From JBGPFS01 sp041483455 (GTDB lineage: Bacteria; Chloroflexota; Limnocylindria; Limnocylindrales; CSP1-4): a DNA stretch of 6,889 nt. The notes below the pieces were generated by a model. The model saw only the letters and a program-made list of their open reading frames with translations. It did not search any database and was not told the DNA's origin. Shown here piece by piece: positions 1 to 6,484 of the stretch (positions are counted from its first letter, which is position 1; every line of letters begins with the position of its first letter). The translations under genes and the position numbers were made by a program. The DNA lies in contig JBGPFS010000135.1 in the NCBI GenBank assembly GCA_041483455.1, forward strand, positions 1-6,889, read 5' to 3'.

Positions 1-762
1 CGGCAGCGAACGGTCGAGCGAGGGCTCGATCCTCGTGACTTCGCCCTCCTCGCTTATGGCGGCGGTGGACCCCTCCTCGCGGCCGCGGTCGCCGAGGAGC
101 TGGGCGTCTCGACCGTGCTCGTGCCGCCGAACCCCGGCGTCACCTCCGCCCTCGGTCTCCTCCTCACCGACGTCCGACACGACTTCGCCACGACCTTCCT
201 CCGCGAGGATCGAGTCACCCCCGCGTCGGAGGTCGCGGCGGCCTACGACGAACTCGAGCGATCCGCGGTGGCGATCCTCAAGCGCGAGGGGTTCCACGAC
301 GACCGCATCCTGGTGACGTACTCTGCCGACCTGCGATACGTCGGTCAGACGCACGAGCTGAACATCGCCGTTCCCAGGCCGTACACCGAGTCAGCCCATT
401 CGAGGCTCTCCGAGCTGCTGGCGGTGCGCCATCGCCGCGAGTTCGGCCACGCTCCGGGCCCCGAGACCCCGGTCGAGATGGTCAACCTCCGCGCCAGCGG
501 GATCGGTCGGCTCGATCATCCGCCCCTGCCCCCGGTGTTGGCGGCGCCATCGCCCGAACCTATCGCCAGGCGCAGCGCGTACCACAAGGAGTGGGTCGAT
601 ACGCCGGTCTATTGGCGGGAAGGTATCGGTCGGGGCACGCGGATAGAGGGGCCGAGTATCGTCGAGCAGCTCGATGCAACGACGCTCATCCCTCCGGGCT
701 GGAGCGCGGTCGTCGACGCCATCGGCTCGATGGTCTTGCGGCCCGGTCGGCAAGACCCCTGA
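1..762 (+). CDS. hyuA: Hydantoinase/oxoprolinase subunit A (HyuA-like), C-terminal part, 5' end cut by window edge
   Basis: The frame is open from base 1 to the TGA at 760-762 and gives 253 residues, about the last third of a family normally near 650-700 residues. HyuA proteins are the ATP-dependent subunit of hydantoinase, 5-oxoprolinase or acetophenone-carboxylase-type enzymes and usually pair with a HyuB subunit. Visible family landmarks in order are ERGLDPRDFALLAYGGGGP (residues 6-24, the end of the actin-like Hydantoinase_A domain), VLVPPNPGVTSALGLLLTDVRHD (about 40-62), RYVGQTHEL (about 107-115), a PVEMVNLRASG strand, and the late GPSIVEQLDATTLIPPGW block close to the end. The usual GGAGPxHA is GGGGPLLA here, so the conserved His is missing. 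No hyuB follows: the next gene converges from the other strand 13 bp away. The subfamily and substrate cannot be told from this part. The family call is secure. Confidence 0.9.
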   Translation, partial: RQRTVERGLDPRDFALLAYGGGGPLLAAAVAEELGVSTVLVPPNPGVTSALGLLLTDVRHDFATTFLREDRVTPASEVAAAYDELERSAVAILKREGFHDDRILVTYSADLRYVGQTHELNIAVPRPYTESAHSRLSELLAVRHRREFGHAPGPETPVEMVNLRASGIGRLDHPPLPPVLAAPSPEPIARRSAYHKEWVDTPVYWREGIGRGTRIEGPSIVEQLDATTLIPPGWSAVVDAIGSMVLRPGRQDP

Positions 763-784
763 CCAGCACCTCCCGTCAGGGGTC
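754..784. terminator. Perfect inverted repeat between converging genes, candidate bidirectional terminator
   Basis: GACCCCTGAC (754-763) and GTCAGGGGTC (775-784) are exact reverse complements around an 11-base loop. The hairpin fills the 13-bp gap between the converging hyuA-like and PIG-L genes. The TGA of each gene (760-762 on +, 778-776 on -) sits at the mirror position in its arm. The stem is GC-rich, but neither side is followed by a T run, so it is not a canonical intrinsic terminator. It could stop both transcripts weakly, protect both 3' ends, or act with Rho. The repeat is seen directly; the function is inferred. Confidence 0.55.
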
Positions 785-1453
785 CGGGATTGGCCTGAAC
801 CCAAGCTCGGCCGGGAGCGGCCGGTCGCTCATGAACACCTGAGCCTGCCCTGCGTCGAAATGCAGGCCGTGCACCCGGAAGGCTGCCGTGTAGTAGGCCC
901 AGTAGGGGATGGCGGCATCGCTCCCAGACCCGGGGGCGGACCGTCGGAAGAGCTCGTAGGCGTTCACCGCCGCGAGCCATCGTTCGAGCACAGATGTGAC
1001 TGGGACCAGGTGGGTCGGAGCGAACCCGACGAGGTCTTCGCAGTTCTCGGCGAACGCGGTCACGGGGTCGATCGGCGCGAGATTGAGGGCTTCACGCACG
1101 ACCGCGTGCGCCTCGCGATGGCTCGGGTGCCAGGACCCGCGCCAGTGCGTGATGACGACGGTCGGGCGCCGCCGGATGAGCTCCGCAACCAGCCAGTCGA
1201 GGACATCCGGGCCGCGCAGCGGTGCCGGCGCCCCGGACCAGATAACCTCGGCACCGAGCAGCCGCCCCGCAACCAGCGACTCTTCGCGGAGCTGGGGCCC
1301 GAAGACGTCTAGCGGCTTGTCCGGATGCCCTCGTTCGCCGAGCGTCAGGTGGATAAGCGTCACCGGCCAGCCCGCATCACTGGCAACCGCCGCGAGCGGC
1401 CCCGCCATCAGCTCTGCGTCGAGGGCATGAGCGCCCACCACGACCAGGGTCAT
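776..1453 (-). CDS. PIG-L/LmbE-family N-acetyl-sugar deacetylase-like protein with altered catalytic motif
   Basis: This 225-residue protein is the last gene of the operon. PIG-L/LmbE proteins are zinc hydrolases that remove N-acyl groups from amino sugars (MshB, the GlcNAc-PI deacetylase, BshB). The N-terminal Rossmann-like strand TLVVVGAHALDAELMAG (residues 2-18) carries the motif normally written AHPDDxE. H9 and D12, the first two zinc ligands, are kept. The Asp that acts as general base in MshB (D15) is Leu11 here. Further matches are LTLGERGHPDKP (about 37-47), the REE..VAGRLLG helix (56-67) and HPSH (109-112), which supplies the third zinc ligand. The ATG at 1453 overlaps the kinase stop by 4 bp (ATGA) and has no clear Shine-Dalgarno, which suggests translational coupling. 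The frame runs open further upstream to 1756, but that stretch lies inside the kinase gene and is low-complexity shadow. Family membership is solid; activity and substrate are uncertain because of Leu11. Confidence 0.9.
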   Translation of the reverse strand: MTLVVVGAHALDAELMAGPLAAVASDAGWPVTLIHLTLGERGHPDKPLDVFGPQLREESLVAGRLLGAEVIWSGAPAPLRGPDVLDWLVAELIRRRPTVVITHWRGSWHPSHREAHAVVREALNLAPIDPVTAFAENCEDLVGFAPTHLVPVTSVLERWLAAVNAYELFRRSAPGSGSDAAIPYWAYYTAAFRVHGLHFDAGQAQVFMSDRPLPAELGFRPIPDP

Positions 1454-2628
1454 GGCAGACGCGGTGGATCGAGCCGCAGGATCCGGCCGAGCATCACTCG
1501 CCTCGACGCCCCGCTCGCCGCTGGCACGTTGGCTGCGTTCCCAGCAAGGGTTTCGTCGGCGAGAAGGGCCCACGTGACGCTCTCCCGAGCATCGCCAGGG
1601 ACGCCGAATTCGTCTTGGCGGCGGATCGCCAGGCCTGGCAAGCGTTCCTCGATGAACCGGACGAGCGTCCTGTTGTGGGCTCCCCCGCCGTACAGGATCA
1701 TCTCGTCGACCCCGGCGCGGGGCACGAGCTCGCGGATGTAGTGCGCTGCGATGCACTCCGCGGTGAAGGCCGTGACGGTGGCCACGAGATCGGCATCCGC
1801 GACGTCATGGGATCGTGCCCACGCGGACACCTCCGTCACATACCCCGACCCGAAGTCCTCGCGGCCCGACGTCTTCGGCAATGGGAGGCCCACGTACGGG
1901 TGTTCCAGCATCCACGCAAGGAGGTCGGGCCGGATCGAGCCGCGTGCAGCCCAACGTCCGTCCCGATCGAACTCCTCGTTGCCGCCGGTCAGGCGCCGCA
2001 CCGTCTCGTCGATGATCATGTTCCCGGGCCCGGTATCGAACGCGAGCACGTCGTCGAGCGTCCCTCCTCGCGGAAGGTATGTCACGTTCGCGATCCCTCC
2101 GATGTTCTGGACCGCACGGCTCAGCGTGTCGTCCGCGAAGAGCGCGTAGTCCGCGAACGAGCTGAGCGGTGCCCCATGACCGCCGACGGCGATGTCCGAG
2201 GGCCGAAGGTCGCAGACTACCGTCGTGCGGAGGCGTGCGGCGATGGCCGCCACGTCTCCGATCTCGATATGGATGCCGGTCTGACCGCCGGTCGGCGGCT
2301 CATGGAGAAGGGTCGGCGCCTGCACCGACACGGCCGTAAGGAGTGCGCTGTCGATCCCCTCCGCGGCGAGGAGGGCCGAGGCTGCATCTGTGAGGACGAC
2401 GCCCAGGTCCCGATGGACGGCACCGAGCTCGCGAGCGTCGAAGCGGGCAGGCAGGAAGAGCGCGAAGAGCCGGGCCCTGAGGTCGGCGGGATACGGCGTG
2501 ATGATGTGAGCGAGAACGACGACCTGCCGTTGCCTGCCGTAGCCATGGGTCCTGATCAAAGCGCCGGCGACGCCGTCCCCCGACGTGCCGCACATCAGGC
2601 CGATGAGGAGGCGCGGGTCCTCCTTCAC
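1450..2628 (-). CDS. anmK: AnmK-family anhydro-N-acetylmuramic acid kinase-like sugar kinase
   Basis: This 392-residue protein has the usual AnmK length. AnmK cleaves the 1,6-anhydro ring of anhydroMurNAc while phosphorylating O6, giving MurNAc-6-phosphate in peptidoglycan recycling. Landmarks in order are the nucleotide loop LIGLMCGTSGDGV (8-20; usual form MSGTSxDG), the DLRPSDIAVGGHGAPL block (140-155, where D145 matches the family's catalytic Asp region), QNIGGIANVTYLP (174-186), FDTGPGN (197-203), PKTSGREDFG (251-260), LYGGGAHNRTL (312-322) and the C-terminal FGVPGDARESVTWALLAD (341-358). The GTG start at 2628 overlaps the permease TGA by 4 bp (GTGA), and AGAGG lies 6 bases before it. The first 30 codons of the longer open frame fall inside the permease gene and do not resemble AnmK. 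Levoglucosan kinase belongs to the same superfamily, so another anhydro-sugar is possible. The family call is firm; the exact substrate is inferred. Confidence 0.9.
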   Translation of the reverse strand: MKEDPRLLIGLMCGTSGDGVAGALIRTHGYGRQRQVVVLAHIITPYPADLRARLFALFLPARFDARELGAVHRDLGVVLTDAASALLAAEGIDSALLTAVSVQAPTLLHEPPTGGQTGIHIEIGDVAAIAARLRTTVVCDLRPSDIAVGGHGAPLSSFADYALFADDTLSRAVQNIGGIANVTYLPRGGTLDDVLAFDTGPGNMIIDETVRRLTGGNEEFDRDGRWAARGSIRPDLLAWMLEHPYVGLPLPKTSGREDFGSGYVTEVSAWARSHDVADADLVATVTAFTAECIAAHYIRELVPRAGVDEMILYGGGAHNRTLVRFIEERLPGLAIRRQDEFGVPGDARESVTWALLADETLAGNAANVPAASGASRRVMLGRILRLDPPRLP

Positions 2629-3647
2629 GACCCGCCTCTCTCGAGCGCTCGACGCGCCAAACGCGAGAAGACCACACCGATGACGAGGGCCGCGCCGAAG
2701 AAGACCTGCTCCACCCATCCGGTGATCTTCAGCAGCTGCAGGCCGTTGATCCCTGTAGCGAGGAAGTAGACCGCGATGAAGGTCCCCCAGGGATTGAAGC
2801 GGCCGGGATTGATGGCTGTCGACCCGAGGAAGGCGCCGGCGAAGGCCGGGAGCAGGAGGGCGGGCGCGATGTTCGGGTCGACCGACCCGTTCCGCCCGGC
2901 GAGGAGGACACCCCCGAGGCCGGCGATCAGGGAGCCCGTGATGAGGGTTCCGGCTCGGATCGCGTCGACGCGAATGCCGGTCAGGCGCGCGACATTGCGC
3001 CCCGCGCCGACGAAGTAGATGTACCTGCCGAGCGGCGTGTAGCTGAACACGTACCAGGTTGCGATCGTGAGCGCCAACGCGACGAAGAACACCATCTGTA
3101 GCCCGCCGATCTTCATGCGCGCGAGGTTGACCAGCAGGGGGGCCACGGGCGACACGATGAGATTGTTGATTCCGAGAGCGAGTCCTGCGAGTACCGAGCC
3201 CATGCCGAGGGTGGCCACGAGCGATGGGACGTCGAGGACGACGATCACCACGGCGTTGACGACCCCCACGAGCAGTGCGGCAGCCAGCGCGAGCACGATC
3301 GTCGGCTCGATCGGCCAGTCGTTCTGGACGTTGAGCCAGCCTACGATGACGAACGAGAGCCCCATGGTGGCGGCGATGGAGAGGTCGTACTCGCCAGCGG
3401 CGAGACCGAACAGCATGCCGAGGGTCAGGATCAGCAGGATCGATCGCTCACTGAGGACCGACTGGAAGTTGCGGGCGGTGGGGAAGAGGTCGGGTTGAAG
3501 GAAGGTGAAGACGACGATGAGCAAGAGCCAGGCGACCGGAAGAGCGAACCGGCTCGCAAGCAGACCCAAGGAACCCTTGCCCGGACTGCCAATGGACGTA
3601 TCCACGTCGCTGCCCATGTGTGAATCGTGCGGTCGGTGGGTGCTCAC
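2625..3647 (-). CDS. CUT2 (RbsC-type) sugar ABC transporter permease
   Basis: This 340-residue inner-membrane protein of the BPD_transp_2 family would form the translocation channel with the ATPase encoded just upstream. After a polar N-terminus of about 30 residues, hydrophobic segments lie near 34-50, 69-84, 94-105, 116-138, 143-163, 184-201, 233-252, 262-279, 286-304 and 311-328, roughly the ten-helix pattern of this family. Family signatures include GEYDLSIAATMGLS (85-98, the usual DLSVG region), the cytoplasmic coupling loop GRYIYFVGAGRNVARLTGI (207-225) and the late NPWGTFIAVYFLATGINGLQLL (285-306). The GTG start at 3647 overlaps the ATPase TGA by 4 bp (GTGA). An internal ATG at 3617 (residue 11) would also give a complete transporter, but the overlap favours the GTG. 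The substrate cannot be read from the sequence; the CUT2 class mostly moves pentoses, hexoses and related small solutes. Confidence 0.93.
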   Translation of the reverse strand: MSTHRPHDSHMGSDVDTSIGSPGKGSLGLLASRFALPVAWLLLIVVFTFLQPDLFPTARNFQSVLSERSILLILTLGMLFGLAAGEYDLSIAATMGLSFVIVGWLNVQNDWPIEPTIVLALAAALLVGVVNAVVIVVLDVPSLVATLGMGSVLAGLALGINNLIVSPVAPLLVNLARMKIGGLQMVFFVALALTIATWYVFSYTPLGRYIYFVGAGRNVARLTGIRVDAIRAGTLITGSLIAGLGGVLLAGRNGSVDPNIAPALLLPAFAGAFLGSTAINPGRFNPWGTFIAVYFLATGINGLQLLKITGWVEQVFFGAALVIGVVFSRLARRALERGGS

Positions 3648-5203
3648 TGGGACGCTCGTCCCCCACTACCGCCAACGCTCGTTCTCGTGTCGGTATCGAG
3701 CTGCACCTGCTCGCTGATCCGGGCTGAGGTCAGGTCCGATCCCGCGAGCGCGGTCGCGACCTCACCGCGACGCATCACCAGCACCCGGTGACACACCTCG
3801 GCGAGGTCGGCGGCCTCGACAGACGAGATGACGATCGTCATACCGTCCGAGGCTGCCTCGCTCAGCAGTCGCATGATCTGACGCTTGGCACCTACATCGA
3901 CGCCGTGCCACGGCTCGTCGAGGATCAGCAGCTGGGGGCGCCGCGCGAGCCATTTGGCCAAAAGGGTCTTCTGCTGGTTGCCACCGCTGAACGTCGCCAT
4001 GATCGCCTCGGGGTCAACCGGCGCGACTTCGAACCTTGCCATCTGGGCTTGCGCATCTTTGCGCTCCATGCCTCGGCGCAGCCGGCCGCCAATCGCGTAT
4101 CGCTGGAGCGTCGCCAGCGTCAGGTTCTCGCGTGCGGTCGCTTCGCCGACGGCGCTGTCACGGGAGCGGTTACCCGGGAGGAGTCCCATCCCAAGGCTCA
4201 TCGCTCGGCGCGGGGTGATCGATGTCAGGCGGATCGTCGTCCCTGCGATCTCGATCGTGCCTGAATGCGCTGGCTCCGCCCCGAAGACGAGGTACGGGAC
4301 AGCGTCATGCCCCATCCCGATGAGACCGGTGAGGCCGAGGATCTCCCCGCGGTGGCAATCGGCATCGAACCGTCGAACGACCCCGCCGGAGAGCTCCTTG
4401 ATGCTGGCCACGACCTCGCCGTACCCATGATTCTGGTCGGGGTACAGCTGCTCCATCTCGAACCCCAGCATCTCCGTGACCAGTCCGCGGACGGTGAAGT
4501 CAGTTGCTCGATGCCGGGCGACGATACGACCGTCGCGAAGGACCGTGACACGGTTAGCGAGCGTCACGACCTCGTCCAGTCGGTGACTAACGAACAGGAC
4601 AGCGTGACCTCGATCGGCGATCGCTCGGACTCGCCCGAAGAACTCGGCTGCCGAGTCGTGGGGGAGTCGGGCGGTCGGCTCGTCGAGCACGAGCAGCGCG
4701 CTCTCTGATGCAGGAAGGTGGATCAACGCTCTCACGATCGCCAGGAGTGCGCGCTGTACGTCCGTCAGAGTCGCGAGAGGGGCGTCAGGATCGACTTCGA
4801 GCCCGTACTCCCCGAGGACGCCGCGTGCTCGCGCTCGCTCGGAGCGCCAGGGTACGCGCCACCCGAATCTCGTCCGATACTGTCCCACAAGAAGGTTCTC
4901 GAGGACGGTCCCGCCCTCGAACAACCCGAGATCCTGGTGAACGAAGCTGAGCCCGATGTGGCTCGCTGTCGCCGCTGAGAGCGGAAGGGCCACCGGATGG
5001 CCTCGCACCGCGAGCGTGGCTCCGGGGTCCGGTGGGTGGTAACCCGCAAGGATCTTGATGAACGTGGACTTGCCGGAGCCGTTCGGCCCGACCAGAGCGT
5101 GGATCTCGCCGGAGGAGACGGCGAGATCCACATCGGTCAGGACTTTCCGACCGGAGAATGTCTTGCTGAAGCCGCGAGCATCGACGACCGGAACTTCAGC
5201 CAT
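3644..5203 (-). CDS. CUT2 (RbsA-type) sugar ABC transporter ATP-binding protein, two fused NBDs
   Basis: This 519-residue cytoplasmic ATPase has two nucleotide-binding domains in tandem, as in RbsA, MglA and XylG (about 500 residues). NBD1 has Walker A GPNGSGKST (39-47), a Q-loop HQD (Q90), Walker B LLVLDEPTA (170-178) and the switch His in FVSHRLDE (H207). Its LSGGQ-type signature is replaced by LTDVQ (146-150). NBD2 has the degenerate Walker A typical of this class, GLTGLIGMGHDAV (290-302, no GKS/T), but a good signature FSGGNQQK (405-412) and Walker B LLILDEPWHGVDVG (425-438; usual DEPTRGVDVG). The family's PEDRK element reads PGNRSRDS (343-350). The ATG at 5203 lies 17 bp past the binding-protein stop and gives the expected MAEVPVVDARGFSKTF N-terminus. 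In-frame starts further upstream would run into the preceding gene. The Shine-Dalgarno is weak. The assignment is certain at class level; the sugar is unknown. Confidence 0.95.
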   Translation of the reverse strand: MAEVPVVDARGFSKTFSGRKVLTDVDLAVSSGEIHALVGPNGSGKSTFIKILAGYHPPDPGATLAVRGHPVALPLSAATASHIGLSFVHQDLGLFEGGTVLENLLVGQYRTRFGWRVPWRSERARARGVLGEYGLEVDPDAPLATLTDVQRALLAIVRALIHLPASESALLVLDEPTARLPHDSAAEFFGRVRAIADRGHAVLFVSHRLDEVVTLANRVTVLRDGRIVARHRATDFTVRGLVTEMLGFEMEQLYPDQNHGYGEVVASIKELSGGVVRRFDADCHRGEILGLTGLIGMGHDAVPYLVFGAEPAHSGTIEIAGTTIRLTSITPRRAMSLGMGLLPGNRSRDSAVGEATARENLTLATLQRYAIGGRLRRGMERKDAQAQMARFEVAPVDPEAIMATFSGGNQQKTLLAKWLARRPQLLILDEPWHGVDVGAKRQIMRLLSEAASDGMTIVISSVEAADLAEVCHRVLVMRRGEVATALAGSDLTSARISEQVQLDTDTRTSVGGSGGRASQ

Positions 5204-5220
5204 GACGTCGAGCCTGGGAC

Positions 5221-6444
5221 CTACTGGACGCCCCACAACCCCTTGTACCCGGAGCGGAAGTCCGCCCCGCCATACCATGTGCCCTCACTTGCCTTCAGGT
5301 CGATGGTGCCGATGTTGCCCGACCAGAAGATCCGCGCCGGGAGCATCTCATCTTCTACCGGTTGGGCTCCGGTGAGGGCCCGGGCCACCTGGTCGATTGT
5401 CGCCCAGCCGAGCCAGACCTGAGGCCCACCGAGGTCGGCGGCGACCGAGCCGTCGGCGACCGCGGACAGGCCGGCATCCGTCCCGTTGTACGTCACGATC
5501 TTCGCCAACGTGGTGCCCTTCTCGGCGACCGCGGCAGCGACTCCCGAAGAGACCATGGAGTCGAAGACGGGGACCAGATAGAGCGGCGAGGTACCCGCGT
5601 TCGACTCGATCGCGGCTCCGGTCAGAGACTGCAGGTTGCCCCATTGGGCGAATGGGGCATCGATGACCGACACAGTGCAGGCGGGGCATAGCCGCGCCGT
5701 CTCGTCCTTGAACGCCTGGACCATAGCCTCGCTCACGACGAGGCCGGGCACGTTGTAGATCGCCGCCGATGCCTTGTCACCGCCGTCCGCGACGACGAAG
5801 GCTGCCATCTGCTTGCCCGCGCACGTGTAGCAGAACGTCACGTAGCCGTAGACGCCACGAGCCTTGGCCTCGGCCGACGGGAGCTGCGGATCGCTCGTCG
5901 TGAGCTCGATGACAGGGATACCCGCCGCCTTCGCATCTGCGAGCGGTGCCGCGACGCTCGCGGAGTCGACACTCTGGATGAGGATGACGTCATATCCCTG
6001 GGACACGCCTTGCTCGATCAGGCCGGCCGGATCGTTCTTAGCCGCGTCGACCGCTGTGACCTCCATGCCAAGCACCTTGGCTGCTTCTTTCACACCCGAA
6101 AGCCAGTTCTTCACGAAGAAGAACTCGAGACCATTGCCGATGGCGTAAATGCGCTTGCCTTTGAGACCGCTCAAGTCACCAAGCGCGAGTCCTGTGAACT
6201 TGAACTCGGCCGGCGCCTGGAGCGCCGCCACTATGGCTTTCGCCTCATCCACGCCGCTCGGAGCCGTGCTCGCTGGCGCGATCGAGGCTGGGGCGACAGA
6301 CGCGGGCGCCTCGGAGGCGGGCGCCACCGAGGCTGGAGAAGGCGTCGTACCGCCCCCTGACGAGCACCCCGCGATGCCCACCGCGAGCACCACTGCGGCT
6401 AGGGCCGGCCACTCCCGCCGGTGCATCAATCGACTCGCGCGCAT
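5221..6444 (-). CDS. Lipoprotein sugar-binding protein of a CUT2 ABC transporter (periplasmic binding protein type 1 fold)
   Basis: This 407-residue protein is the first gene of the operon. It captures the solute outside the membrane and delivers it to the permease. Residues 1-26 form a lipoprotein signal (HRRE, then a hydrophobic stretch, ending in the lipobox IAGC with Cys27). A low-complexity linker follows, with five ASxAP repeats (38-62). The binding domain starts near residue 95 with GKRIYAIGNG and shows the type-1 alternation, including VILIQSVDSASVAAPLADAK (153-172) and IPVIELTTSDPQ (176-187). Two CxxC pairs, CYTC (205-208) and CPAC (253-256), could form disulfides. The ATG at 6444 is chosen because GAGGAGG lies 5 bases before it. 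A TTG six codons earlier has no such site and would start inside the ribosome-binding site. The C-terminal WSGNIGTIDLKASEGTWYGG is intact, so the protein looks complete. The bound sugar cannot be inferred from sequence alone. Confidence 0.93.
   Translation of the reverse strand: MRASRLMHRREWPALAAVVLAVGIAGCSSGGGTTPSPASVAPASEAPASVAPASIAPASTAPSGVDEAKAIVAALQAPAEFKFTGLALGDLSGLKGKRIYAIGNGLEFFFVKNWLSGVKEAAKVLGMEVTAVDAAKNDPAGLIEQGVSQGYDVILIQSVDSASVAAPLADAKAAGIPVIELTTSDPQLPSAEAKARGVYGYVTFCYTCAGKQMAAFVVADGGDKASAAIYNVPGLVVSEAMVQAFKDETARLCPACTVSVIDAPFAQWGNLQSLTGAAIESNAGTSPLYLVPVFDSMVSSGVAAAVAEKGTTLAKIVTYNGTDAGLSAVADGSVAADLGGPQVWLGWATIDQVARALTGAQPVEDEMLPARIFWSGNIGTIDLKASEGTWYGGADFRSGYKGLWGVQ
6259..6333 (-). 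repeat. Five 15-bp codon repeats encoding the ASxAP lipoprotein linker
   Basis: Residues 38-62 of the binding protein read ASVAP, ASEAP, ASVAP, ASIAP, ASTAP, one 15-base unit each, with the third residue varying. The tract directly follows the lipidated Cys and a GGGTTPSP stretch, so it should be an extended tether between membrane and binding domain. Tandem units like this can change copy number between strains by slippage while staying in frame. Confidence 0.85.
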
Positions 6445-6449
6445 GCGTT

Positions 6450-6456
6450 CCTCCTC
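6450..6456 (-). promoter_or_regulatory. Strong ribosome binding site of the binding-protein gene
   Basis: On the - strand GAGGAGG is followed by AACGC and then the ATG at 6444-6442, a spacing of 5 bases. It is the strongest Shine-Dalgarno in the operon and decides the start codon. It also fits the need for binding protein in excess over the other transporter parts, which rely on weak sites and coupled starts. Confidence 0.8.
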
Positions 6457-6484
6457 GGGCAACCCAATGGATAGCCGCGTTCGG

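Noticed and set aside
674..1430. Overlapping + strand open frames opposite the PIG-L gene
   Set aside because: They are antisense to a clear PIG-L/LmbE protein, with Arg/Pro/Ser-rich composition and no family resemblance.
1454..1756. N-terminal extension of the PIG-L frame up to 1756 (about 101 extra residues)
   Set aside because: It lies wholly inside the kinase gene and is Arg/Pro-rich low-complexity typical of antisense or out-of-frame GC-rich DNA. The PIG-L fold begins at the ATG at 1453, which also overlaps the kinase stop.
1615..2769. Long open frame of 384 codons on the + strand
   Set aside because: It is the antisense shadow of the kinase and the end of the permease. The product is charged low-complexity with no recognisable motif, whereas the - strand product matches AnmK throughout.
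6259..6333. Short regular repeats that might suggest a CRISPR array
   Set aside because: The units are 15 bases in contiguous tandem without spacers, and they encode an in-frame linker.
6445..6462. TTG start six codons upstream of the binding-protein ATG
   Set aside because: It would place the GAGGAGG ribosome-binding site inside the gene and has no site of its own; ATG 6444 is better supported.
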